From contig CAIUSQ010000275.1 in the NCBI GenBank assembly GCA_903901905.1, positions 1-18,472 on the forward strand: a DNA stretch of 18,472 nucleotides, read 5' to 3'. The notes beneath the pieces were generated by a model. The model did not search any database. It saw only the letters and a list, made by a program, of their open reading frames with translations, and was not told where the DNA came from. The translations under genes and the position numbers were made by a program. This document shows positions 1 to 6,868 of this stretch, piece after piece; the stretch's first letter is position 1, and each line of letters begins with the position of its first letter. Source of the stretch: an uncultured Actinomycetes bacterium. Its GTDB lineage: Bacteria; Actinomycetota; Actinomycetes; Nanopelagicales; Nanopelagicaceae.

Positions 1-51
1 ATGCACGATGCCTGGCTGATCTTCGCATTGAAGGGAAGCGATTAAATCCAT
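1..51 (-). CDS. purU: N-terminus of probable formyltetrahydrofolate deformylase (partial)
   Basis: Seventeen codons read from an ATG at 51-49 to the window edge and give MDLIASLQCEDQPGIVH. The C-x-D-x-PGIVH pattern is the opening of the N-terminal ACT domain of PurU-type formyltetrahydrofolate deformylases, which hydrolyse 10-formyl-THF to formate and THF. The start is supported by a TACCCT -10-like hexamer six bases upstream, the same arrangement as at the mannosyltransferase gene in this window, so the mRNA is probably leaderless. It lies 19 bp downstream of the MMPL gene on the same strand. The catalytic formyltransferase-like domain is outside the window, so another ACT-domain protein cannot be excluded. 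Confidence 0.62.
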   Translation of the reverse strand, partial: MDLIASLQCEDQPGIVH

Positions 52-57
52 GCTCTA

Positions 58-63
58 AGGGTA
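58..63 (-). promoter_or_regulatory. -10 element for leaderless purU
   Basis: On the minus strand TACCCT is followed by exactly six bases (TAGAGC) and then the ATG of the purU-like gene. This fits the actinobacterial TANNNT -10 placed so that transcription starts at the start codon. No convincing -35 hexamer is visible, and no Shine-Dalgarno sequence precedes the ATG. Confidence 0.5.
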
Positions 64-70
64 CGCGAGG

Positions 71-2176
71 TTAGTGGTGAAGAGTAAATCGTTGCATCCA
101 CTTTGGCGCCCACCAGTTACGTTCGCCCATTAATCTCATCAGAGCCGGCACCAGTAAGCCTCGAACGATGGTGGCATCCAAAATAATCGCAAATGCCACA
201 CCAAATCCCATTGATTTAATTGATGTGACTCCACTGGTAACAAATGCAGCAAAGACAAATGCCAAGATCGCTGCTGCTGCCGTAATGATGCGCCCGGATC
301 GTTGAAGACCAAGTGCAACTGATTCGACATTCGTTTTACCTGCCAAATGCTCTTCACGAATTCGTGAAAGCAGGAAGAGTTCATAATCCATTGAAAGTCC
401 AAATACAACGACTGCAATTAAAATTACAATCGAAGTATCTAAAGTTCCGGTTTGAGTAAATGAACCGACAAGCCACTGTAGATTGCCGTCAACAAAGACC
501 CATGTCAGCACTCCCATGGTTGCAGCGAGGGAGAGAATATTTAAAATCACGGCCTTAATTGGCAAGATTATTGAACCTGTAAAGATAAAGATAAGAATAA
601 GAACACTTAGCGCAACCCAACCGAATGCCCAGGGAAGGGTCTGCGCGATAGCATCTTGAGAATCTGTGTAGTCGGCTGCAACACCTCCGACTAATGTTTG
701 ATCCACAGAAGGTAAATCTCGTATTGAATGAATTAACTCTTGAGCCTCCGGCGTACGAGGCAACATTGAGTGATAGGCAATTATGCGAACATCGTTTCCG
801 TAGGTCTCTGGAGGAACTACAGCTACAACTCCAGGCTTCACCTGTAGTTTTGAAACATATGATGCGATCTCTTCTGTTTTATCCGATCCATCTTTAATGA
901 TAATTTCAATTGGTTCACCTGTACGACCAGCAAATCTTTCTGCTTGAAGCGCTGTTGCTATTGCCGCCTTATTTGTTTCTGGCAACATTCGTGAATCACC
1001 TTGAGAAAATTTGATGTTTGCAATAGGAGAAGTCAGAATTCCTAGAAAAATTAATGACAGAACAACTACAGCAACAGGTCTTTTCATAACAAACCGAGCA
1101 GTCTGGGCCCATCGTCCATCATCTTTAGGTGTTATTGAAGATTTACGAACAACTCCCTTATCAATCTTTTTGCCAATGACTGCCAAAATCGCAGGCAGTC
1201 CAATGATCGCACCCATAACAGCAATAGTTACCACAGAGACTCCTGCATAACCAAAGGATTTTAAAAATGGCAAAGGAAAAAATGTGAGAGATAAAAGCGT
1301 AACTAAAACCGTAAGTCCAGAGTAAAACACTGTTTTACCAGCAGTTGCTACAGTTGTGATTACAGAGTCTTCAACGGATTTACCTCGCTGTAACTCTTCG
1401 CGGAATCTATTTACCATCAGCAAGGCATAATCAATACCAAGACCCAGTCCCATGCCAGTAGTTAAATTTAAGGCATAAACACTGACATCGGTAAACAATG
1501 AGAAGAGATAGAGAATAAAGAAAGCACCGAGGATTGCAGCGACACCCACGATTAACGGCATTGCAGATGCAACGAGTGCACCGAAGACAAATGCAAGCAA
1601 AATAAAAGTAAGTGGAATAGAGATTGCTTCGGCAATTTTTAGATCATCAGAAATTTTCTTTGTTATTGCATGGCTTATTACTCCGACGCCTCCGGCATAC
1701 AAAGTTAGGCCTTCATATGAACCATCATAGTTTTCTTGAAAAAACTTACCGAGTTTTTGACTCTCTGGACTAAATGCATCGCCATCGCCGTAAATCAAAA
1801 TGTAGGCAGCTTTGCCATCACTAGATTTTAAAGATTCCAATCCACCTGAACTCCAGTAGGAAAGAGTTTTCGTGACACCAGGCTCTTGGGCAATCTTTGC
1901 TTCTAAGGCTGCAGCTTTTTGCACAACTGTTGGATCAGAAACTTCGACAATCTCTGCATCAACAACTACAACAATTGCTGGATCCTCTATTTTCAAATCA
2001 TTTTTGAGGTACTCATAAACCTCATAAGACTCACTTGCGGGGTTGGAGTAACCACCTGAATCAAGGCGACTAAAAACTAAAGATCCGATTACTCCTGATA
2101 CGAGCACGCTTACAATAAACAGGGCAACAGCGGACCTACGGTATTTAACGATTACGCGGCCAAGACTTTCAAACAC
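71..2176 (-). CDS. MMPL/RND-superfamily membrane transporter
   Basis: This 701-residue protein has the MMPL layout: a membrane helix near residues 15-35, a large extracytoplasmic loop (about 40-180), a bundle of helices (about 183-335), a second soluble loop and a second bundle (about 515-685). The two proton-relay Asp-Tyr pairs known from MmpL3 are present as D249-Y250 (in GLGLGIDYALLMVNRF) and D597-Y598 (in FGLSMDYELFLLSR), so it is probably an active proton-driven exporter of lipids or hydrophobic compounds. The substrate cannot be told from sequence. The start is GTG (2176-2174), giving the usual MFExLGR opening. A TACAAT -10-like element lies 14 bases upstream, so any leader is very short. 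It is divergent from a 38-codon gene and is followed by purU. Confidence 0.9.
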   Translation of the reverse strand: MFESLGRVIVKYRRSAVALFIVSVLVSGVIGSLVFSRLDSGGYSNPASESYEVYEYLKNDLKIEDPAIVVVVDAEIVEVSDPTVVQKAAALEAKIAQEPGVTKTLSYWSSGGLESLKSSDGKAAYILIYGDGDAFSPESQKLGKFFQENYDGSYEGLTLYAGGVGVISHAITKKISDDLKIAEAISIPLTFILLAFVFGALVASAMPLIVGVAAILGAFFILYLFSLFTDVSVYALNLTTGMGLGLGIDYALLMVNRFREELQRGKSVEDSVITTVATAGKTVFYSGLTVLVTLLSLTFFPLPFLKSFGYAGVSVVTIAVMGAIIGLPAILAVIGKKIDKGVVRKSSITPKDDGRWAQTARFVMKRPVAVVVLSLIFLGILTSPIANIKFSQGDSRMLPETNKAAIATALQAERFAGRTGEPIEIIIKDGSDKTEEIASYVSKLQVKPGVVAVVPPETYGNDVRIIAYHSMLPRTPEAQELIHSIRDLPSVDQTLVGGVAADYTDSQDAIAQTLPWAFGWVALSVLILIFIFTGSIILPIKAVILNILSLAATMGVLTWVFVDGNLQWLVGSFTQTGTLDTSIVILIAVVVFGLSMDYELFLLSRIREEHLAGKTNVESVALGLQRSGRIITAAAAILAFVFAAFVTSGVTSIKSMGFGVAFAIILDATIVRGLLVPALMRLMGERNWWAPKWMQRFTLHH

Positions 2177-2190
2177 AGAGCTCTCATTTC

Positions 2191-2196
2191 ATTGTA
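2191..2196 (-). promoter_or_regulatory. -10 element for the MMPL gene
   Basis: TACAAT on the minus strand matches five of six bases of TATAAT and lies 14 bp upstream of the GTG start, predicting a leader of about 7-8 nt. It is only 6 bp from the oppositely oriented TAGACT element of the 38-codon gene, so the two promoters are nearly back to back. No clear -35 is visible. Confidence 0.45.
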
Positions 2197-2202
2197 AGTA
2201 GG

Positions 2203-2208
2203 TAGACT
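2203..2208 (+). promoter_or_regulatory. -10 element for the leaderless 38-codon gene
   Basis: TAGACT is followed by seven bases and then the ATG at 2216. The identical hexamer sits six bases before the glmU ATG. The position predicts transcription starting at or next to the A of the start codon. Confidence 0.45.
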
Positions 2209-2215
2209 CTCGCTC

Positions 2216-2332
2216 ATGAGTGATCTCTTTCCGCAAGTAACTTCAGATGAAATTGATCCAGAAGCTGCCGCAGAGCAAGCAAAACGAGAAGCCGAAATTA
2301 TTTCAGATAAACCGCCCCATCACCAAGATTAA
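2216..2332 (+). CDS. Small hypothetical acidic protein, 38 aa
   Basis: A short reading frame encodes 38 residues beginning MSDLFPQVTSDEIDPEAAAE and ending DKPPHHQD. It is rich in Ala and Glu with a likely central helix and no membrane segment. I do not recognise it. In its favour: a TAGACT -10-like hexamer seven bases before the ATG, the leaderless arrangement seen elsewhere in the window, and a natural-looking soluble composition. It fills the space between the MMPL promoter and fmdB, and its TAA overlaps the TAA of convergent fmdB by three bases. It is too short to be certain, and could be a leader peptide or spurious. Confidence 0.5.
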   Translation: MSDLFPQVTSDEIDPEAAAEQAKREAEIISDKPPHHQD

Positions 2333-2568
2333 TCAGCCTTAGGTGCAGGTGATGTTGGTGACGCTTTTGGCGAATCCGGAGTAACAGATTTTTTTGCTGA
2401 GTCGGTTTTGTAAAAACCAGAACCCTTAAAGACCACTCCGACTGCGGAGTAAATCTTGCGAATTTCACCCTGACATTCTGGACACTTTGTCAGAGATTCA
2501 TCTGAGAAACTTTGAACCACTTCAAACTCATGGTCGCATGCGATGCATGCATATTGATATGTAGGCAT
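2329..2568 (-). CDS. FmdB-family zinc-ribbon protein, Ruc-like
   Basis: The 79-residue product opens MPTYQYACIACDHEFEVVQ and has a C8-x2-C11 ... C29-x2-C32 zinc ribbon, then the conserved VVFKGSGFYKTD segment and a Ser/Pro/Lys-rich, probably disordered tail (about 58-79). This is the FmdB regulatory-protein family. The closest relative I recall is M. tuberculosis Rv0991c (Ruc), described as a redox-regulated chaperone with an unstructured C-terminus and also located beside the 5-formyl-THF cyclo-ligase gene. A redox-responsive chaperone role here is inferred from that. Translation is supported by a strong AAGGAGG about eight bases before the ATG, unlike the leaderless neighbours. It is convergent with the 38-codon gene and divergent from copC. 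Confidence 0.85.
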   Translation of the reverse strand: MPTYQYACIACDHEFEVVQSFSDESLTKCPECQGEIRKIYSAVGVVFKGSGFYKTDSAKKSVTPDSPKASPTSPAPKAD

Positions 2569-2649
2569 CCGAGCTCCTCCTTGAGTAAACCTTGTTGTAA
2601 GTGATTCCTGCCGGGCTCTCGCTTCTCAAGGCGATTTACTGGGCATGAA

Positions 2650-2662
2650 ATACGGGGGGTAT
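2650..2662. promoter_or_regulatory. CsoR-like palindrome upstream of the copC-like gene
   Basis: ATACGGGGGGTAT has perfect ATAC/GTAT arms around a G run, 82 bp upstream of the copC-like start and within the 176-bp divergent region with fmdB. It resembles copper-sensor CsoR operators, whose half-sites are of the TACCC/GGGTA type, but the left half lacks the C run. It can be placed between a TTTACT (2635-2640) and a TATGCA (2660-2665), 19 bp apart, a possible promoter. No csoR gene is in the window. The call rests on motif resemblance plus the copper-type gene downstream. Confidence 0.35.
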
Positions 2663-2744
2663 GCATTAATTGTAAAGAAATGAGACGATTGGTGCGAATC
2701 AAGGCGCTATCTAGTGCCACCATCATCGGGTTTGAGAGGAAGAG

Positions 2745-3293
2745 ATGACAAAAGTAAATCTTCGTTTTTCTATAGTAGCCATGCTCCTTTCATTTAGCTT
2801 TCTCTCTTTAAATCCATCCACAGCAGGTGCCAATGTTTTAGTTAGCACCTCACCAATTAGCGGCTCTACAGTTTCTGTCTCCCCAACAAATGTGACTGTC
2901 ACGGGCCAACTTCCACTCTTAGCCGATGCGGTTGATGCAAATGTGATTACAGTTAAAGATCCAAATGGTGATCGCGTTGATGATGGAACAATTTCCATTT
3001 CAGATTTAAGTGCCTCAGTTGGATTGAAATCACTTGTTGTAACAGGAATGTACAGAGTGAGTTATTCATTACTTTCAGAGGGAGATGAGCCATTAGTTGG
3101 CGAATTTTCTTTCAAGTACTTAGCGCCAAGTAATATTGCACCGGTCGAGCCAAATCCAGAACCGACACAGAGTCAAACTCCTGCGAGCAGTAGTTGGGCG
3201 ACAAACGTATTTGTGATTTTACTTCTTGTAGGTGCAGTAATCGTAACTATTGTTCTATCGCTGTATGCACGTAAACTATTCTCTGAAAGATGA
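2745..3293 (+). CDS. CopC-like secreted or membrane-anchored protein lacking histidines
   Basis: The 182-residue protein has a signal peptide (about 1-29), a CopC-type beta-sandwich (about 30-127), a Pro/Ser/Thr-rich linker and a C-terminal helix (153-174) that would anchor it outside the membrane. The framework is CopC-like: V-L-V-S-T-S-P at 31-37 and GMYRVSYSLLSEGDEPLVGEFSF at the end of the domain. The classic copper ligands are missing: the first mature residue, normally His, is Asn30, and the usual DGH is GDE (113-115). There is no His or Cys in the whole protein. It was started at the ATG preceded by GAGAGGAAG. Its stop overlaps the copD start (ATGA), implying translational coupling. 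Confidence 0.78.
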   Translation: MTKVNLRFSIVAMLLSFSFLSLNPSTAGANVLVSTSPISGSTVSVSPTNVTVTGQLPLLADAVDANVITVKDPNGDRVDDGTISISDLSASVGLKSLVVTGMYRVSYSLLSEGDEPLVGEFSFKYLAPSNIAPVEPNPEPTQSQTPASSSWATNVFVILLLVGAVIVTIVLSLYARKLFSER

Positions 3294-5137
3294 ATTTCTT
3301 AACTCTTTGCTTTAAGTTTTTAAATCTTGCTGGGTCCTTTGCTACCGTTGGCTCATTACTAGCCATGGCTTTTTTACTTCTTGATGTTGGCGGCAAATTC
3401 TCCACTTCGAGTGAAAAATTAAGAACATTCCTCAAGATTTCAGCATTGACCTGGCTTATTGGTGCAGCCGGAACGCTAGTACTCACTCTTGCAACAATAT
3501 TGGCAACCTCGATTCAAGATGCTCTAGATCTAACTGTACTTGGATCTTTCACTACTCAAGTAACTTTAGGTAAGTATTTAGCAATTCAAACCTTGATAGC
3601 TCTAATTGTTTTTATTGCTGCTCATAGAGTTCGCTCTGTAATTGCGACTACTGTTCTGATGTTTATTGCTTTAGCAGGAATTATTGCACCTGTTTTTCAA
3701 AGCCACGCTGCATCAAGTGGCTCGCACTCACTAGTCGTTGGCTCTCTTGTCATTCACGTTATTGCTCTGAGCCTTTGGGTGGGCGGAATTTTTGCCATTG
3801 CTTTTCTATCCACCACTGATCGAGTGATAGCAGTCCCTAGGTTTAGTCAGTTGGCCCTTTGGGCTGCAGTAGCAGTTGTATTAAGCGGAGTTGTTAATGC
3901 CTGGGCACGACTTAACTTTGCAGATGCATGGGATTCAGCATATGCGCGTCTGGTAATTGCAAAGTCCATCGCAACAATCGCATTGGTGGGTCTTGGTTAT
4001 TTACACCGCAAGAATTTGGAGAAAAAGAGTGAGATTAATTGGCTAGCTTTTGGAAAACTTCTGACAGTCGAAGCCGTGATTATGGGATTAACTGTTGCAA
4101 TGGGCAGTTGGTTAAGCTCAAATTCTTCACCTGATCGTCCCGGTAATCAAGAATTTAATGCTGCGCTGTCAATCGTTGGAATAAACACACCACCAGAACC
4201 AACGTTGTCTCGAGTTTTGTTTGGCTATGAACCAAACTCCTTAATAATCGGTGTACTGGTTTTACTCGTTACCCTATATATAAAGGGTGTTGTAGTTCTT
4301 ACAAAACGGGGAGATAAATGGCCAGTAGGTAGAACTATCTCCTTTGCAGTTGGAATCTCTGCAGTTGATTTTGCAACTAGTGGTGGGTTAGGTCTCTATG
4401 CTAATTTTTCATTTTCATATCACATGATTGCGCACATGGTTATTGGAATGATTGCGCCGATCGGCTTGGTATTAGGTGCACCAATTACTTTAGCTTTGCG
4501 TACTTTGCCACAGGCACGCAATCCTCAAGAACGGGGCATACGAGGATCATTGATAACTGTTTTACATTCAAAGGTTGGAATAGCCTTTACTAATCCAATC
4601 GTTGCACTGATTATTTTTGATGGCTCTCTATTTGCACTTTACTTCACAGATTTGTTTGCAGCAATGATGTCGAGCCATATTGGGCATTTACTAATGAGTT
4701 TTCATTTCCTCGCAGCAGGCTATTTATTCTTTTCTGTAATCATCGGAGTGGATCCAAATCCGCGAAAGATTCCGCATCTACTTCGAATAGTGGTGCTTTT
4801 TGCAGCGATGAGTATTCACGCATTTTTCTCGGTTGCATTGATGTCAACTTCAACGTTGATTGACAAGGGTTACTTTGCATCTCTGCAAACACCTTGGTTG
4901 ACTGATCTCTTAGCAGATCAAAAACTTGGTGGATCTATCGGATGGGCAATGGGCGAGGTGCCGATACTGCTGGCTTTGATAGCCACCTTTATTCAGTGGA
5001 TGCGTGATGATTCCCGTGAAAGTAAGCGAATCGATCGCAATATTGCACGCAGTGCAGCCATGGGGCAGCCAGATGAGTTAGCCGACTATAATTTGTATCT
5101 GCAGCAGTTAGCTCAACGCGAAAAGAATGGCTCCTAA
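3290..5137 (+). CDS. CopD-CtaG fusion: copper import / cytochrome c oxidase assembly protein
   Basis: A 615-residue polytopic membrane protein. The N-terminal half (about 1-275) is a CopD domain with H139, H146 and H156 in or just before the SLVIHVIALSLWVGGI helix. The C-terminal half (about 310-575) is a caa3-type CtaG domain with H378 and H382 (FSYHMIAHM), VLGAPITLALR, H463, H466 and H472 (SSHIGHLLMSFHFLAAGYLF), VDPNPRK and H510 (SIHAFFSVALM). CtaG proteins help build the copper centre of cytochrome c oxidase, and CopD proteins move copper across the membrane; the fusion is common in Actinobacteria. Unlike the upstream CopC-like partner it keeps its histidines. It overlaps copC by 4 nt (ATGA), and its TAA shares one base with the next ATG. 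Confidence 0.88.
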   Translation: MNFLTLCFKFLNLAGSFATVGSLLAMAFLLLDVGGKFSTSSEKLRTFLKISALTWLIGAAGTLVLTLATILATSIQDALDLTVLGSFTTQVTLGKYLAIQTLIALIVFIAAHRVRSVIATTVLMFIALAGIIAPVFQSHAASSGSHSLVVGSLVIHVIALSLWVGGIFAIAFLSTTDRVIAVPRFSQLALWAAVAVVLSGVVNAWARLNFADAWDSAYARLVIAKSIATIALVGLGYLHRKNLEKKSEINWLAFGKLLTVEAVIMGLTVAMGSWLSSNSSPDRPGNQEFNAALSIVGINTPPEPTLSRVLFGYEPNSLIIGVLVLLVTLYIKGVVVLTKRGDKWPVGRTISFAVGISAVDFATSGGLGLYANFSFSYHMIAHMVIGMIAPIGLVLGAPITLALRTLPQARNPQERGIRGSLITVLHSKVGIAFTNPIVALIIFDGSLFALYFTDLFAAMMSSHIGHLLMSFHFLAAGYLFFSVIIGVDPNPRKIPHLLRIVVLFAAMSIHAFFSVALMSTSTLIDKGYFASLQTPWLTDLLADQKLGGSIGWAMGEVPILLALIATFIQWMRDDSRESKRIDRNIARSAAMGQPDELADYNLYLQQLAQREKNGS

Positions 5138-6282
5138 TGGAAAACGTATTTGATCTGCCTTCCGAATATAAGGAGTTGCGTACTAGCGTGCGCGCCCTGG
5201 CAGAAAAAGAGATTGCACCATATGCGCAGGCAGTTGATGAAGAGCATCGTTTTCCAGTTGAAGCAAAAAATGCGCTAACTAAGAATGGTCTATTTGCTGC
5301 ACATGTGCCTACCCAGTATGGCGGCGATGGAGCAGACGCACTTGCAACAGTTTTAATTATTGAAGAAGTTGCTCGAGTCTGTGGATCTTCTTCTTTGATC
5401 CCTGCAGTAAACAAATTGGGATCTGTTCCGTTGTTACTTGGTGGCAATGAAGATCAGAAAAAGCGTTGGCTGCCACAGTTAGTTAAAGGCGCAGGATTTT
5501 CATACTGTCTTTCTGAATCCGAAGCAGGATCAGATGCCGCTGCACTTCGAACCAAAGTTGAGCGCTCTGGAGATGGTTGGGTTCTAAACGGGAGTAAGAA
5601 GTGGATTACAAATGCCGGTGAATCAGATTTTTATTCTGTGATTGCTCAAGGTGACCCATCACTAGGTACAAAGGGAATCACAGCATTTATTGTAGAAAAA
5701 TCAGATCCAGGTGTTTCATTTGGTGCGCCTGAGAAGAAAATGGGAATGCGCGGATCACCAACTCGTGAAGTTTATTTCGACAATGTTCAACTAAGTGATG
5801 ATCGTCGAATCAGTGAAGTTGGAAAAGGTTTTGCACTAGCCATGGATACTCTCGATCACACCCGCATTACAATTGCTGCACAGGCTATTGGCTTGGCTCA
5901 AGGTGCCTTCGATGTTGCAACAAAGTATGCACATGAGCGCCAACAGTTTGGTAAGCCAATTTTTGATTTTCAAGCTATTCAATTTATGTTGGCCGATATG
6001 GCTATGAACATTGAATCAGCACGCCTTCTTACATATTCAGCAGCAGTCAAAAGCGAGAACAATGAAAAGGATCTTCGATTCTTCTCTGCTGCAAGCAAGT
6101 GTCTTGCAAGTGATGTGGCAATGAAAGTCACACAAGATGCAATTCAAGTTTTAGGTGGCTATGGGTATGTAAGCGATTATCCAGTCGAGCGAATGATGCG
6201 CGATACAAAATTGACTCAGATATATGAAGGCACCAATCAAATTCAACGCGTTGTAATGGCTCGCAATTTACCTAACGGTTAA
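5137..6282 (+). CDS. Acyl-CoA dehydrogenase (FAD)
   Basis: A 381-residue protein of the usual acyl-CoA dehydrogenase length. FAD/substrate motifs include YCLSESEAGSDAAALRT (123-139), KKWITNAGESDFY, the RQQFGKPIFDFQAIQFMLADM segment and QVLGGYGYVSDYPVERMMRD. The likely catalytic base is E364 in TQIYEGTNQIQR, the position used by short- and medium-chain enzymes. It catalyses FAD-dependent alpha,beta-dehydrogenation of an acyl-CoA, passing electrons to ETF; the chain length or branched substrate is not readable. It is the third gene of the copC/copD operon, with one base shared with the copD stop and no clear ribosome-binding site, so coupled translation is likely. Its end overlaps the convergent cyclo-ligase by 11 bp. 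Confidence 0.93.
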   Translation: MENVFDLPSEYKELRTSVRALAEKEIAPYAQAVDEEHRFPVEAKNALTKNGLFAAHVPTQYGGDGADALATVLIIEEVARVCGSSSLIPAVNKLGSVPLLLGGNEDQKKRWLPQLVKGAGFSYCLSESEAGSDAAALRTKVERSGDGWVLNGSKKWITNAGESDFYSVIAQGDPSLGTKGITAFIVEKSDPGVSFGAPEKKMGMRGSPTREVYFDNVQLSDDRRISEVGKGFALAMDTLDHTRITIAAQAIGLAQGAFDVATKYAHERQQFGKPIFDFQAIQFMLADMAMNIESARLLTYSAAVKSENNEKDLRFFSAASKCLASDVAMKVTQDAIQVLGGYGYVSDYPVERMMRDTKLTQIYEGTNQIQRVVMARNLPNG

Positions 6283-6814
6283 AGCGAATAAGAACCGATG
6301 GCGTTGCCGCGGCATCCAATGCAACATCATGTGGTTCATGCGGAAGCTCTTCACTTGAAAGTTCGCCCGGATAAACCAATCCAATTTTCCACGCATTAAG
6401 GGCCGGCAAAGAGCGGTCGTAATACCCTCCACCTTGACCAAGCCGGTAGCCAGACTGATCAACTCTTAAGGCAGGAACAACGATCGCTGTGATCACGGAC
6501 AAGTCTGAGATAGCTGGACCAACTGGTTCAAAGATCTTTTTCTTTGCACGAAGTGAACTCTGCTCACCATTCCAGTCGACCCACTCGAGAAGATCTCCAT
6601 TAATTCTGGGTAAATAAAGTTTTTTCCCACTTCTCAAAAATGCCTGATTAATCTCTTCAGTACTGGGCTCAGTTTCATAGGAAACATAAGAAGCGATTCC
6701 TGTTGCAGATTGAATCTCTGGTGCCTTCAAAATTACATTAAAGTTTGATGGTATGAATTTTTGAGATCGATCGCGGCGTGCCCGCTCCCTAATCTCCTGT
6801 TTGTCAACGCCCAT
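6272..6814 (-). CDS. 5-formyltetrahydrofolate cyclo-ligase
   Basis: The 180-residue length is typical. The family signature is present as VVPALRVDQ followed by RLGQGGGYYDRSLP (124-137), the ATP/folate-binding region, and the N-terminus has the usual basic helix (EIRERARRDR). The enzyme uses ATP to turn 5-formyl-THF into 5,10-methenyl-THF, returning folate to the one-carbon pool; the purU-like gene at the left edge works on the same pool. The ATG is preceded by GGGAG about eight bases upstream. It is divergent from the MoeA-like gene (54-bp gap) and convergent with the acyl-CoA dehydrogenase. Confidence 0.93.
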   Translation of the reverse strand: MGVDKQEIRERARRDRSQKFIPSNFNVILKAPEIQSATGIASYVSYETEPSTEEINQAFLRSGKKLYLPRINGDLLEWVDWNGEQSSLRAKKKIFEPVGPAISDLSVITAIVVPALRVDQSGYRLGQGGGYYDRSLPALNAWKIGLVYPGELSSEELPHEPHDVALDAAATPSVLIRFNR

Positions 6815-6836
6815 TTAAATCTCCCATGAAATCCCA

Positions 6837-6842
6837 AAGATA
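6837..6842 (-). promoter_or_regulatory. -10 element for the cyclo-ligase gene
   Basis: TATCTT on the minus strand lies 22 bp before the ATG, predicting a leader of about 15 nt that would include the GGGAG ribosome-binding site. It is 14 bp from the divergent TAGGGT of the MoeA-like gene. No -35 was recognised. Confidence 0.3.
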
Positions 6843-6856
6843 AAACTTAATAGAAG

Positions 6857-6862
6857 TAGGGT
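6857..6862 (+). promoter_or_regulatory. -10 element for the leaderless moeA-like gene
   Basis: TAGGGT, then six bases (TCGATT), then the ATG at 6869. The hexamer and spacing are identical to those at ispE. There is no Shine-Dalgarno sequence between the element and the start, so translation of a leaderless mRNA is expected. Confidence 0.55.
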
Positions 6863-6868
6863 TCGATT

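Noticed and set aside
1..74. Plus-strand open frames at the left edge (one ending at 45, another at 74) that could be the tail of an upstream gene.
   Set aside because: The minus-strand frame gives a recognisable ACT-domain start (CEDQPGIVH) with the recurring TACCCT-N6-ATG element, while the plus-strand tails match nothing I know.
2580..2630. CTTGAGT (2580-2586) and TCTCAAG (2624-2630) as a HspR/HAIR heat-shock operator before fmdB.
   Set aside because: HAIR needs a 7-bp spacer; here it is 37 bp, one arm is imperfect, and the left arm overlaps the fmdB ribosome-binding region, which explains part of it.
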